From the NCBI RefSeq assembly GCF_030063335.1, contig NZ_JASISW010000008.1:186001-250000 (forward strand): a stretch of DNA of 64,000 nucleotides, in the 5' to 3' direction. The DNA is from Rhodococcus sp. G-MC3. GTDB lineage: Bacteria; Actinomycetota; Actinomycetes; Mycobacteriales; Mycobacteriaceae. Made by a program: the position numbers and the translations under genes. This document shows positions 42,924 through 51,668 of the stretch, in pieces (within the stretch, counting starts at the first letter, position 1; each line of letters begins with the position of its first letter). A model generated the notes under the pieces. The model worked only from the letters and a program-made list of their open reading frames with translations, made no database searches and was not told the DNA's origin.

Positions 42924-43597
42924 GTTCCGTCGTCCGAGCAGTGCTCGGGTCTGCTTTCGAGGACTTACACCCCAAAGTTCGGTGGCGTTTCGGGTTGTCC
43001 TCCGACGACAGCCACTGCCAGCTGGGCGTCGGGGTGATGGAAGAAATGACGCACTCGGCCCTCGTGCCGCCGCCCGTGCTGTGGCTCGGCGGCAAACGAG
43101 GTCTTTTCCCCGCAGGCAAAGCAACGGACGTGCCCTTCACTGTTGCCAACTATGCCTACGTAGATGCCATCGGCAGGGAGACACTCTCGTTCGTCCGCCG
43201 GTTCGCTTTCGCCGGCAAGCCGCAGGGCATGAACTCGGTGATGGTGACGCCCGCACGTGCGGAGAAGCCCGATTACGCACTCGACTACCTGGGCTACCGT
43301 TCGGACATGATCGTGCACACCCGGTGCAGCGTCGACGCCGAAGGCGGACTGCTTCTGGAAAGTGATGGGCCGCGGGTGCTGGGCGTGAAGATCCCACAAC
43401 TGGCATCGGCACTGACCGCGGCCCGCGAATGGTGGGACGAGAATGAGCAGCGGCATCGGATCCAGATCGATGTCACGAGTCCGGTTCTGGGAAAGTTGTT
43501 TCACTACCACGGCTGGTTCACCGCCGAGGAGTATCCATGTGCCGCCGCTGATATCCCCGACTACGCCGTTCCGTCGAAACTGATGGAACGTGAGTGA
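42920..43597 (+). CDS. DUF4166-domain protein
   Basis: The protein of about 225 residues begins MSSVVRAVLGSAFEDLHPKVRWRFG, matching the DUF4166 opening (G-x-x-F-x-x-LHP-x-V), and contains NYAYVDAIGRETLSFVRRFAF and a C-terminal HYHGWFTAEEYPCA. In larger fusion proteins this domain follows a saccharopine-dehydrogenase-like domain; here it is free-standing. It overlaps the NTF2-like gene by 4 bases. The chemical role is not established. Confidence 0.78.
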   Translation: MSSVVRAVLGSAFEDLHPKVRWRFGLSSDDSHCQLGVGVMEEMTHSALVPPPVLWLGGKRGLFPAGKATDVPFTVANYAYVDAIGRETLSFVRRFAFAGKPQGMNSVMVTPARAEKPDYALDYLGYRSDMIVHTRCSVDAEGGLLLESDGPRVLGVKIPQLASALTAAREWWDENEQRHRIQIDVTSPVLGKLFHYHGWFTAEEYPCAAADIPDYAVPSKLMERE

Positions 43598-43661
43598 TGA
43601 GCCTGCGGTGACCGTCTCCGCGCAGTAGGTTGATCACAATTCGAGTAGCTTCGCGGAAGGG

Positions 43662-44660
43662 GTGTACGTGGGCGTCGTGGAATCGAGTGTGGCGGCAGGC
43701 GTCGGGCACATAGTGCTCGATCGACCGGAGGCTCTGAACTCGTTGAACGGCGAAATGATTCGCCTCATCACCGAAGCCCTCGAATCCTGGCGGGAGGACG
43801 ACGACGTTGACACGGTGCTCGTCACCAGTGCTGTTCACGGTGCCTTTTGCGCAGGGGCGGACGTCAGGGTCGTGCACGAGTTCGTGCAGCGTGGTGATAC
43901 GAGCGCCGGGCTACAATTCTTGGCCGAAGAGCACGCGCTGAACGCGATTGTCGCCGACTATCCGAAGCCGTACGTCTCGGTCATCGACGCTGCGGCGCTC
44001 GGCGGCGGATTGGGGATTTCGGTCAACGGATCAGTATGTGTGGTGACGGAAAATGCTGTTCTTTCGGTGCCGGAAACCGCGATCGGCCTGGTTCTCGGTG
44101 TCGGATCCAGCTATTTTCTGTCGCGGCTACCCGGCTCGATCGGGAAGTTCATCGGACTGACCGGGGCGCGAGTGAGCGGTGCCGACGCTGTCGCACTCGG
44201 ATTGGCCACGCACTTCGTTGCTGCCTCCGATGCGCGAGAGCTCATCGAGAGCATCAGGTCCGGTAAGCCGCTCGCGGACGTCTTGGACAGGTACTCGAAG
44301 CCGGTCCCCGAGTTGAGCCTCGATGCGACCGACATCGACTTCGCGTTCAGTGCACCATCCGTCATCGAGATGGTGGGTCGACTCGACACCGACTCGCCTT
44401 GGTCGTGCCTGGCGATGTCGCAGCTGCTCACGTTGTCGCCGATGAGCCTCGTCGCAACGAATGCTCTTATCGCGCTGGGATCGGGCAGCACTCTGAAGGA
44501 GTGCTTTGTCCGAGAGCTCCGGTTTGTCGAATGGATGATCGGCCAACCGGACTTCGCGGAAGGAGTACGCGCGGTGCTGATCGACAAAGACAGAACTCCG
44601 CAGTGGAACCCACTGGTACTGGAAATGGTCCAGCCAGCGGCGTTCCAACACTTCTTCTAG
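43662..44660 (+). CDS. Crotonase-family enzyme, probably 3-hydroxyisobutyryl-CoA hydrolase
   Basis: The 332-residue protein shows the enoyl-CoA hydratase/isomerase fold: LDRPEALNSLNGEMI at the start, GAFCAGADVRVVHE (oxyanion hole), and the GGGLGISVNGSV block with the catalytic Glu in SVPETAIGLVL. The C-terminal segment EGVRAVLIDKDRTPQWNP is characteristic of 3-hydroxyisobutyryl-CoA hydrolases of valine breakdown. A GTG start is used, with another GTG 6 bases downstream. No other valine-pathway gene is adjacent. Confidence 0.85.
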   Translation: MYVGVVESSVAAGVGHIVLDRPEALNSLNGEMIRLITEALESWREDDDVDTVLVTSAVHGAFCAGADVRVVHEFVQRGDTSAGLQFLAEEHALNAIVADYPKPYVSVIDAAALGGGLGISVNGSVCVVTENAVLSVPETAIGLVLGVGSSYFLSRLPGSIGKFIGLTGARVSGADAVALGLATHFVAASDARELIESIRSGKPLADVLDRYSKPVPELSLDATDIDFAFSAPSVIEMVGRLDTDSPWSCLAMSQLLTLSPMSLVATNALIALGSGSTLKECFVRELRFVEWMIGQPDFAEGVRAVLIDKDRTPQWNPLVLEMVQPAAFQHFF

Positions 44661-44664
44661 GCGA

Positions 44665-45348
44665 TCAGCGGTAACCCTTTGCCGGGTTCAGCAGGTCGAG
44701 GACGATGGTCTGACCGTTGGACCGGACATGAACCTCGGGGTTCTGCAGTCCACCGGAGACGAGGTACTCGCCCAGAAGCTGAAGAAGCTCGTCGGGTCCG
44801 ACGGAAGTGTCGGGAGTGCGGATGTCGCCGGTGCGGCTGCCCAGCTCGTTCTGGGTGAGGCGGCCGGCGATGCGAACCGATGCGACGCCCATGGCGGTGC
44901 GGCGGTCCGGTGCAGCGCTGCGGCCGGTGCCCGTTGCCGGGGTGGCGGTGGCGGATGCATGAGTGGAACGGCCGTTGGTAGGCAGGCCGTGCTCGGAAAT
45001 CTGATCGCTTGTAGTCACTTCAACCTCGTTCGAATCCAGGGATGGCTGCTTTGGCGTCGTGCTTTCGGGTTCGTGCTTCGTTCCGGACTTCGGCGCATTC
45101 TGTTCGGATGCAGCGGAACGCGCCTCGGCCGCATTCACGGACTCGGCGGGGACGGACTCGGCGGTGACGGACGTTGATTCTGCTGCTGTGGTAGCGGCCG
45201 AATCCGACTTCGTGGCATCTGCTTTCGACATGTCCGTCCTGGACACACCAGGGGCCAGCTTGGGCGTGGGGGAACTCAGGCGATGAGCAGGGGCCTGACC
45301 GATCTTGATGCCGGCCAGCGGATAGCTGGAGCCCTGTGTCATAACCAA
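44665..45348 (-). CDS. Hypothetical protein with long disordered N-terminus
   Basis: Of 227 residues, about 140 are Ser/Thr/Ala/Glu-rich and probably disordered (many SADATKSDS- and ESVPAES-like stretches). The last 75 residues look folded (MGVASVRIAGRLTQNELGSRT...PDELLQLLGEYLVSGGLQNPEVHVRSNGQTIVLDLL). A basic N-terminal segment, KIGQAPAHRL, precedes. I recognise no family; the C-terminal part could be a small alpha/beta binding domain. No signal peptide or membrane helix. The gene is convergent with the crotonase gene, 4 bases between stops. Composition suggests regulation by phosphorylation, which is a guess. Confidence 0.65.
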   Translation of the reverse strand: MVMTQGSSYPLAGIKIGQAPAHRLSSPTPKLAPGVSRTDMSKADATKSDSAATTAAESTSVTAESVPAESVNAAEARSAASEQNAPKSGTKHEPESTTPKQPSLDSNEVEVTTSDQISEHGLPTNGRSTHASATATPATGTGRSAAPDRRTAMGVASVRIAGRLTQNELGSRTGDIRTPDTSVGPDELLQLLGEYLVSGGLQNPEVHVRSNGQTIVLDLLNPAKGYR

Positions 45349-45438
45349 ACCCCACGTCAGATGCAGTGAACTCGACGGCCCACGAGCCGAAACCTACTCG
45401 AAGTCCGTTCGGACCACCGAACAATAACACCCCGCCGG

Positions 45439-46092
45439 TTAAGCGGCTATTCTATGGTCGACTTTCCCGTTCTGGATACGGATCCAGACGATGAATCCCC
45501 AGATCACGAAGGCTGCGTACACCAGATAAAGAAATGCGGACGGGTAAAAACCCGCTCGGAACAGCAGGGGCACGCCGACGATGTCGACGCCGATCCACAC
45601 CAGCCAGAACTCGGTGAGACCGCGTGCCATCCCAAATGTGGCGAGCAGCGAGCCGGTGAAGATCCACGCGTCGGCCCACTTGCCGTAGGACCCGAGATAG
45701 TCGAACAGTTGGGCAAATGCCAGTGTTCCGACCAGCATCACGGCAGCCATCAGTAATCGCTCTTTGGGCCTCGCCCAGCGCGGCGCGACGGCGGAGGCAT
45801 GAGTCCGTGCGGTGCTCAGCCACTTCGACCAGCCGTAGACACTGACGGCGATGAACAGTAGTTGGCGACCGGCTTGGCCGTAGAGATCCAATGCTTGGGG
45901 AGTATGGAAGACGCCGCCGAGGAAGACGGTGAACAGCAGCGCATTGCCGACGATGCCCACCGGCCATGCCCAGACCACGCGGCGCATCCCGCCGATGGCC
46001 GACGCCAATCCGAACCCGTTTCCGATGATCTCGCGCCACAGAACAGGGTGGCCTGCGATGGAGAGCTCGGCGTCGAGCAAATGGACCAGCAC
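45439..46092 (-). CDS. pnuC: PnuC-type nicotinamide riboside transporter
   Basis: The 217-residue membrane protein has seven helices and PnuC hallmarks: HPVLWREIIGNGFGLASAIGGMRRVVWAWPVGIVGNALLF near the N-terminus, LYGQAGRQLLFIAVSVYGWSKW, and TEFWLVWIGVDIVGVPLLF. It allows facilitated uptake of nicotinamide riboside (or thiamine in relatives) for NAD salvage. The GTG giving VLVHLLDAELS was chosen because it falls 5 bases after the prfC stop on the same strand; the frame continues upstream, but as prfC shadow. No riboswitch was seen, since it is probably cotranscribed with prfC. Confidence 0.88.
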   Translation of the reverse strand: MLVHLLDAELSIAGHPVLWREIIGNGFGLASAIGGMRRVVWAWPVGIVGNALLFTVFLGGVFHTPQALDLYGQAGRQLLFIAVSVYGWSKWLSTARTHASAVAPRWARPKERLLMAAVMLVGTLAFAQLFDYLGSYGKWADAWIFTGSLLATFGMARGLTEFWLVWIGVDIVGVPLLFRAGFYPSAFLYLVYAAFVIWGFIVWIRIQNGKVDHRIAA

Positions 46093-46097
46093 GCCGC

Positions 46098-47801
46098 CTA
46101 CTCGCCCGCGGCGACGAGAGGTTCGAGCGTCAGATCGGGCATTTCCTTCTCGAGATACTGCAGGCGCCACTTGTCGCTCACCAACGCGAGAAGAGCACCG
46201 TCCGTTCGGGTGAACACCTCGACCCCGCGCTGACGGCCAAGCTCGACGGCCGACTCGGCGTCGGTGCGTCGTGCCACGGAATACGCGAGGGGTTCGAGTC
46301 GAGCATCGACACCGAACTCGGTCTTCATGCGGGCGGTGACGACCTCGAACTGCATCGGTCCGACGGCGGCGAGGACCGGGGAGGCGTCGCCGCGAACGTC
46401 GTTGCGCAACACCTGAACAACGCCCTCGGAATCCAACTGTTCGACGGCGCGCCTGAACTTCTTGTACTTGTCTGCGCTGTCGACGCGCAATGCGGCGAAG
46501 TGTTCGGGCGCGAACGACGGAATCGGCGGGTACTCGACCTTCTTGTCCGTGTACAGGGTGTGACCCGGTGCAAGAGCGGTGGCGTTGACGAGTCCGACGA
46601 CGTCACCGGGGTAGGCGTTCTCGACGGTCGTGCGTTCGCGTCCGAAGACGGTCAGTGCATATTTCGTCGTGAAGGGCTTGCCGGTCTGAGCATGTGTGAC
46701 GACCATACCGCGCTCGAACACGCCGGACACGACACGCATGAACGCCAATCGGTCACGGTGCGCGGTGTCCATTCCCGCCTGCACCTTGAACACCACGGCG
46801 CTGAACGGATCGGTGATCTCGCGGACCGCGCCCTTGACATCCTCACGTGCGCCGGGTGGCGGCGCCAGGGCAACGAGTGTGTCCAGGATCTGGCGGACAC
46901 CGAAGTTCAGCATGGCCGAGCCGAAGATGACGGGAGAGGTCTGACCGGCGAGGAACAGTTCCTGGTCGTGTCCTTGGCCGCTCGCAACGAGCAGTTCGCT
47001 CTCCTCTAGCGCGGTGTCCCATTCGGAACCTTCGCGCGCTGCGGCGGCATCGGCATCCATCAATTCCTCGGGGGCGATGGTCGCACCACCTGCTGTGCGT
47101 GTGAAGCGGATGTAGTTGCCCTCGCGAACGTCGAGGAGGCCGCGGAAATCGCCTGCGATTCCGACAGGCCAGTAGAGCGGCGTCGGCGTCAGGCCGATGC
47201 GCTTCTCGATCTCGTCCAACAATTCCAGCGGTGATTGACCCGGGCGGTCCCACTTGTTGATGACGGTGATGACCGGGATGCCGAACTGACGGCATACCTG
47301 GAAGAGCTTGAGGGTCTGAGGCTCGAGACCCTTGGCGGCGTCGATGAGCATCACGGCGGCGTCGACGGCCGTCAGGACGCGGTAGGTGTCCTCAGAGAAG
47401 TCGGCGTGGCCAGGGGTGTCGACGAGGTTGATGACGTGGACGTCGTCGATCGCCGAGTCGACCTGGTAGTTGAACTGCAGCGCAGTCGAACTCACCGAGA
47501 TACCGCGGGCCTTCTCCATTTCCATCCAGTCGGAGACTGTCGAGCGACGCCCGGCCTTGCCATGGATCGCGCCGGCTTCGGAGATGACTCGGGCGTGCAG
47601 CGCGAGCGCCTCGGTCAGCGTCGACTTACCGGCGTCGGGATGTGAGATGACGGCGAAGGTGCGCCTACGGGCAACCTCGGAGGCGAGTTCCTTGTGCACG
47701 TTCTTGGTCCCGCTGGGTACCGGCTCGGTGGGGACAGAGTCTGATTCGGCGTGAGCTGGGCTCGTGTCGATCGGAGCGTCTACCGAATCGGGCGTACTCA
47801 A
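46098..47801 (-). CDS. prfC: Peptide chain release factor 3
   Basis: The translational GTPase has G1 SHPDAGKSTLTEAL, switch II DTPGHADFSEDTYRVL, G4 NKWDR, and the RF3-specific C-terminal domain (GPMQFEVVTARMKTEFGVD). It recycles RF1/RF2 from ribosomes after termination. I place the start at TTG 47801 (STPDSVDAP), preceded by AAGAGG; the frame is open 65 codons further, but that part is shadow sequence. This gives about 567 residues, somewhat longer than the E. coli protein because of the acidic N-terminal tail. Confidence 0.92.
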   Translation of the reverse strand: MSTPDSVDAPIDTSPAHAESDSVPTEPVPSGTKNVHKELASEVARRRTFAVISHPDAGKSTLTEALALHARVISEAGAIHGKAGRRSTVSDWMEMEKARGISVSSTALQFNYQVDSAIDDVHVINLVDTPGHADFSEDTYRVLTAVDAAVMLIDAAKGLEPQTLKLFQVCRQFGIPVITVINKWDRPGQSPLELLDEIEKRIGLTPTPLYWPVGIAGDFRGLLDVREGNYIRFTRTAGGATIAPEELMDADAAAAREGSEWDTALEESELLVASGQGHDQELFLAGQTSPVIFGSAMLNFGVRQILDTLVALAPPPGAREDVKGAVREITDPFSAVVFKVQAGMDTAHRDRLAFMRVVSGVFERGMVVTHAQTGKPFTTKYALTVFGRERTTVENAYPGDVVGLVNATALAPGHTLYTDKKVEYPPIPSFAPEHFAALRVDSADKYKKFRRAVEQLDSEGVVQVLRNDVRGDASPVLAAVGPMQFEVVTARMKTEFGVDARLEPLAYSVARRTDAESAVELGRQRGVEVFTRTDGALLALVSDKWRLQYLEKEMPDLTLEPLVAAGE

Positions 47802-47863
47802 GCGAACCTCTTCTACGTAACGGGAGTGTTGTGGCCGGTACCAGGGTACTCGGACGTATTCGG

Positions 47864-47878
47864 CGGTAACGGTTACCG
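47864..47878. promoter_or_regulatory. Perfect palindrome CGGTAAC-G-GTTACCG in the prfC/FAAL divergent promoter
   Basis: Seven-bp arms with one central base lie about midway between the divergent starts of prfC and the acyl-AMP ligase gene (62 and 56 bases). A one-base loop excludes an RNA hairpin, so a dimeric regulator site is likely. It shares GGTAAC with sites before rpfB and the wax-ester synthase. Confidence 0.55.
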
Positions 47879-47934
47879 TCCGGCTGCGGATTGAATAGCG
47901 TGACTGAAGTGACTCGACTTCCCAGGAGACGGCC

Positions 47935-49569
47935 TTGAGCAAGTTCACCGAAGAAATGTTCGCCACAGCAGCGGGCAGCACCCGCGGACTGGTCACCGGC
48001 GAGCCCGACCAGCCGTTGCGTCAGTCTTGGGGCGAGATTCATCAGGTGGCCCGGTCGATGGCAGGCGCCCTCGCCGAGGCCGGAATCTCGCGCGGCGACG
48101 CGATCGGAATTCTCGCGGGCCAGCCCGTCGACATCGCTCCCGCATGTCAGGCGACGTGGATGCGCGGTGGGTCGGTCACGATGCTCCATCAGCCGACTCC
48201 GCGTACCGACCTCGGAGTATGGGGCACCGACACCGAGACCGTCGTGAAGATGATCGAAGCGAAGGCCGTCATCCTGGGTGCACCGTTCGACATTGCAGCA
48301 TCCATTCTCGAAGAGCGCGGCATCACCGTGCTGAAGATCGAGGACATGCGTTCGGGGCAGGACACCGATCCCGTCGAGACCTCCGAGTCCGATATCGCAT
48401 TGCAGCAACTGACCTCGGGGTCGACTGGTTCGCCGAAAGCAGTGCGGATCACGCACGAGAACTTCTACGTCAACGCGTACGCGATGATCGATCGGATCAA
48501 ATTCGACGTCGACTCCGACGTCATGATCAGTTGGCTGCCGCTGTTCCACGACATGGGAATGGTCGGTTTCCTGACAGTGCCGATGCAGGTCGGCGCCGAC
48601 GTCGTCAGCGTCACCCCGCTCGACTTCCTTCGCTCGCCGTTGCTGTGGGCCAAGCTGATTCACAAGTACAAGGGAACAGTGACCGCGGCGCCGAACTTCG
48701 CCTATTCACTACTCGCGCGACGGCTTTCCCAGGCAGAGGACGACCTCGACCTGGATCTCAGCACGCTCCGCTACGCCTGGAACGGTGCCGAGCCCGTCGA
48801 CCCCGACACGATGACGGCACTTGCGGAGGCCGGGCGGCCGTACAAGCTAGATCCGCTCGCGTTGGCGCCGGTGTACGGAATGGCGGAAACGACTCTCGCC
48901 GTCTCCATTCCGGATCCGGGGCAGGGGCAGGTGCTCGATGTCGTCGACGCAGATCTGCTCGAGGCAATGGGCCGCGCAGTGCCGGCCACGAAGGGGAACG
49001 TCCGCACGCTCGCCACGCTCGGGAAGATGGTGCCCAACCTGGAGGGGCGCGTTGTCGACAAGGAAGGTCAGGTCCTGACCGCTCGCGGCGTCGGCATCAT
49101 CGAGGTCCGCGGCAAGGCGGTCACGCCCGGCTACGTCACCGTCGACGGCCCGGTGCCGACGCAGGACGCCGACGGCTGGCTCGACACAGGAGACGTCGGC
49201 TACTTCACCGAGGAAGGTCTCGTCGTCGTCTGCGGACGCATCAAGGACGTCATCATCATGGGCGGCCGCAATATCTACCCGACGGACATCGAACGCGCCG
49301 CCGGTTCGGTGCGTGGGGTGCGTCCGGGAAATGCCGTCGCGATCCGTCTCGATGCGGGCGACAAGCGCGAGAGTTTCGCAGTTGCCGTGGAGACCAACGA
49401 CTTCCAGGATCTCGACGAGGTCAAGCGGATCGAGCACGAGGTTGTGCATGCGGTGCATTCCGAGGTCGGGGTTCGTCCGCGTACAGTCGCGGTACTCGGG
49501 CCGGGGACGATTCCCAAGACGTCGTCGGGCAAGCTTCGTCGGGCGAATTCGGCGTCGTTGCTGGGGTAA
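47935..49569 (+). CDS. Fatty acyl-AMP ligase (pks16-type AMP-binding protein)
   Basis: The 544-residue ANL-superfamily enzyme has the P-loop [12 protein letters not shown]5 region [40 protein letters not shown] and the C-terminal lysine region KTSSGKLRR. Placement before pth matches Rv1013 (pks16) of M. tuberculosis. It activates fatty acids as acyl-adenylates for lipid-assembly enzymes; whether it also forms acyl-CoA is unknown. TTG start at 47935 is used, since the conserved region starts immediately after. It is divergent from prfC. Confidence 0.88.
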   Translation: MSKFTEEMFATAAGSTRGLVTGEPDQPLRQSWGEIHQVARSMAGALAEAGISRGDAIGILAGQPVDIAPACQATWMRGGSVTMLHQPTPRTDLGVWGTDTETVVKMIEAKAVILGAPFDIAASILEERGITVLKIEDMRSGQDTDPVETSESDIALQQLTSGSTGSPKAVRITHENFYVNAYAMIDRIKFDVDSDVMISWLPLFHDMGMVGFLTVPMQVGADVVSVTPLDFLRSPLLWAKLIHKYKGTVTAAPNFAYSLLARRLSQAEDDLDLDLSTLRYAWNGAEPVDPDTMTALAEAGRPYKLDPLALAPVYGMAETTLAVSIPDPGQGQVLDVVDADLLEAMGRAVPATKGNVRTLATLGKMVPNLEGRVVDKEGQVLTARGVGIIEVRGKAVTPGYVTVDGPVPTQDADGWLDTGDVGYFTEEGLVVVCGRIKDVIIMGGRNIYPTDIERAAGSVRGVRPGNAVAIRLDAGDKRESFAVAVETNDFQDLDEVKRIEHEVVHAVHSEVGVRPRTVAVLGPGTIPKTSSGKLRRANSASLLG

Positions 49570-49574
49570 CCAGG

Positions 49575-50153
49575 TCAGCGTGGGTGAACTTGATTCTGCG
49601 CAGCTTCGAGACCTGCTCGCAGAACAAGTTCGGCCGCGTCGGCTGCTTCCTCACAGATCACGCCGAGATCCTTGCGTTCGGCAGCGGAAAACGACTTCAG
49701 AACGTACGCGGCAGCATCCATTCGGCCCGGCGGGCGCCCGACGCCGACGCGTACCCGCAGGTAATCCTTCGTGCTCAGGTGCTGCGAGATGGATCGCAGT
49801 CCATTGTGTCCGCCCTCGCCGCCGCCGAGCTTGAGACGGATGGAGCCGAAATCGATGTCGAGCTCGTCGTGCACCACTACGACGTCGGCGGGCTCGACCG
49901 AGAAGAATCGAGCCAGCGCTGCAACGGGCTGGCCGGATAGGTTCATGAACGTCCGCGGCTTCGCGACGATCACCGAACGATCACCGAGGCGAGCTTGCAC
50001 GATGTCGGAGTTCGACTTCTTGTGCGAGGAGAACTTTGCGCCCATTCGCCCGGCGAGGACGTCGGCGACCATGAAGCCCACGTTGTGACGAGTCGTCTCG
50101 TACTGAGGTCCAGGGTTTCCGAGGCCGACGATCAGCGCAGTGTCCGCATTCAC
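49575..50153 (-). CDS. pth: Peptidyl-tRNA hydrolase
   Basis: The 192-residue enzyme has all Pth landmarks: [19 protein letters not shown] with the catalytic His, [22 protein letters not shown] with catalytic Asp, and [12 protein letters not shown]. It releases tRNA from drop-off peptidyl-tRNAs. It is downstream of rplY on the same strand, with a hairpin between, as in Rv1014c-Rv1015c. Its stop is 5 bases from the convergent FAAL stop. Confidence 0.95.
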   Translation of the reverse strand: MNADTALIVGLGNPGPQYETTRHNVGFMVADVLAGRMGAKFSSHKKSNSDIVQARLGDRSVIVAKPRTFMNLSGQPVAALARFFSVEPADVVVVHDELDIDFGSIRLKLGGGEGGHNGLRSISQHLSTKDYLRVRVGVGRPPGRMDAAAYVLKSFSAAERKDLGVICEEAADAAELVLRAGLEAAQNQVHPR

Positions 50154-50186
50154 TTCTGTTCATGCTCCCATTCGAGTGGCAAACAA

Positions 50187-50220
50187 CAACGCGCCGCTCC
50201 CGACAGGGAGCGACGCGTTG
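50187..50220 (-). terminator. Hairpin between rplY and pth
   Basis: A 15-bp stem with one mismatch (CAACGCGCCGCTCCC/GGGAGCGACGCGTTG) and a GACA loop starts 16 bases after the rplY stop and is followed, on the minus strand, by TTGTTTG. It probably ends or attenuates the rplY transcript before pth. Confidence 0.75.
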
Positions 50221-50236
50221 CGGGAAAAAGGTGAGA

Positions 50237-50899
50237 TCAGCTCTCGGTCTCTTCCGAGCTGTCCTCGGAATCGGCCTCTTCCTGAGTTTCGGCTTCGCCG
50301 GTCTCGGAGATCGGCTCGGTGCCTTCGCCCTCTGCTTCGAGGTCTTCCTCGGACGGTGCCTCGACGACGTTGACGAGCAGCAGTTCGGCGTCGGACACGA
50401 GCGTGACGCCTTCCGGCAGCGTCACTGCGCCGGCCAAGATCTGGGTGCCCGCGACGAGGCCCTCTACCGAGACAATGACCTGCTCGGGGATCTGCAGTGC
50501 GTCGGCGTCGATCTCGATGACAGTCGAGTCGGTGTAGACGAGCGTTCCGGCGGCAGCGTCACCCTCGATGACGACGTTGATCTCGACGTTGACGCGCTCG
50601 CCCTTCTTGAGGACGAGCAGGTCGGCGTGCTCGATGTTGCGCGTGATCGGGTGGACGACGATCGACTTGGTCAGCGCGACCTGCTCGGATCCTGCGATGT
50701 CGAGCGTGAGAACGGCGTTGGTGCCGTGGTTACGCAGAACTGCAGAGAATGCGCGCGCATTGAGTGCGAGGTGCTGGGGATCGGTGCCGTGTCCGTACAG
50801 AACGGCGGGAACCTGGCCGTCGCGGCGTGCGCGTCGAGCTGCGCCCTTGCCGAATTCGGTGCGGACTGCCGCGGTGAGGTTGTTGACTTCGTTCGCCAT
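50237..50899 (-). CDS. rplY: Ribosomal protein bL25, Ctc form
   Basis: The start used ([38 protein letters not shown]) gives about 220 residues: an L25 domain binding 5S rRNA, a CTC-type beta-rich C-terminal domain, and an acidic tail of Glu/Ser/Asp ([19 protein letters not shown]...). The long Ctc form is usual in actinobacteria. A longer frame adds 17 codons upstream without conserved sequence. Gene order rplY-pth is conserved. Confidence 0.93.
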   Translation of the reverse strand: MANEVNNLTAAVRTEFGKGAARRARRDGQVPAVLYGHGTDPQHLALNARAFSAVLRNHGTNAVLTLDIAGSEQVALTKSIVVHPITRNIEHADLLVLKKGERVNVEINVVIEGDAAAGTLVYTDSTVIEIDADALQIPEQVIVSVEGLVAGTQILAGAVTLPEGVTLVSDAELLLVNVVEAPSEEDLEAEGEGTEPISETGEAETQEEADSEDSSEETES

Positions 50900-51006
50900 A
50901 AGAAAAGAGCTCCTGGATCGACAGTGGACAAGACTCGTCGGGGCGGACACGTACGAGCAAGGCCGGGAGCCGAGCCGCGTCGATCACGGTAAATCCTGTT
51001 GGGGAT

Positions 51007-51609
51007 CTACCCTCGCCGAGACAACCCGGAAGACTTTACACCATCCGAAGTGCCCCGAACGTCCAGGAGTGATCGGGCAATGGACCGGGCATCCTCGATC
51101 GCGTCGCTGCGCCCACCTGCAGTACTCACCACAACGGCTCCCTCGTGGATCAGTGAGAGTTTGCTGCCCAGTTCCGCGCAGTTCTCGAAGCCCGCCTCGT
51201 CGACCAGCCTGATGAACAGATCCCGAGTCCAGTCCTTTTCGTCGGCGATCACTGTAAGCGCCGGATGGTCGGTCCCGCCGAACTCGGCGAACGCATTGAC
51301 GAAACCGCATCCTCGATGGTTGTTACGCATCCACACCTCGAGGGCGTCGAGCACACCGAGCGGACGGTCTGTAGTCGCGTAGCTCGCAATATGGTCGAGC
51401 ACGAACTCGCTCCACCGTTCGAATCTTCGCTCCAGATAGCGCAGGACCAGGCCGTCCTTGGATCCGAAGCGGTCGTAGAGCGTCTTCTTGGTGGTACCGG
51501 CTTCCTCGGCGATGAGGTCGACGCCGACGGCGCGAATTCCGCGTTCGTAGAACAGAACGCTCGCGACGGTGAGTATTCGTTCGCCTGCCGGGGTGAGTGC
51601 CTTGGTCAT
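51007..51609 (-). CDS. TetR-family transcriptional regulator
   Basis: The 200-residue protein has the TetR DNA-binding domain ILTVASVLFYERGIRAVGVDLIAEEAGTTKKTLYDRFGSKDGLVLRYL and a helical ligand domain with NNHRGCGFVNAFAEFGGTDHP, seen in a TetR subgroup (TetR_C_33-like). It is divergent from the EamA-type transporter, and a dyad centred on ACCGGT lies between them, so it likely represses the transporter and itself. Ligand unknown. Confidence 0.88.
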   Translation of the reverse strand: MTKALTPAGERILTVASVLFYERGIRAVGVDLIAEEAGTTKKTLYDRFGSKDGLVLRYLERRFERWSEFVLDHIASYATTDRPLGVLDALEVWMRNNHRGCGFVNAFAEFGGTDHPALTVIADEKDWTRDLFIRLVDEAGFENCAELGSKLSLIHEGAVVVSTAGGRSDAIEDARSIARSLLDVRGTSDGVKSSGLSRRG

Positions 51610-51639
51610 GGGTGTCTCCGATCACAGGTCCACTGCAAG

Positions 51640-51659
51640 TATACAGACCGGTGTGGTTA
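51640..51659. promoter_or_regulatory. Candidate TetR operator between the divergent TetR and EamA genes
   Basis: TATACAGACCGGTGTGGTTA is an imperfect 20-bp dyad centred on ACCGGT, with 14 of 20 positions symmetric. It lies 30 bases from the regulator start and 10 from the transporter start, where binding would block both promoters. Confidence 0.5.
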
Positions 51660-51668
51660 CCTCAAGTC

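Noticed and set aside
47802-47996. 65-residue N-terminal extension of prfC
   Set aside because: The added sequence has no RF3 similarity and would remove most of the divergent promoter; the TTG at 47801 with AAGAGG upstream is more likely.
48027-49940. A 637-codon plus-strand frame inside the acyl-AMP ligase and pth region
   Set aside because: It is Arg/Gly-rich low-complexity sequence in another frame of the well-supported ligase and extends antisense through most of pth.
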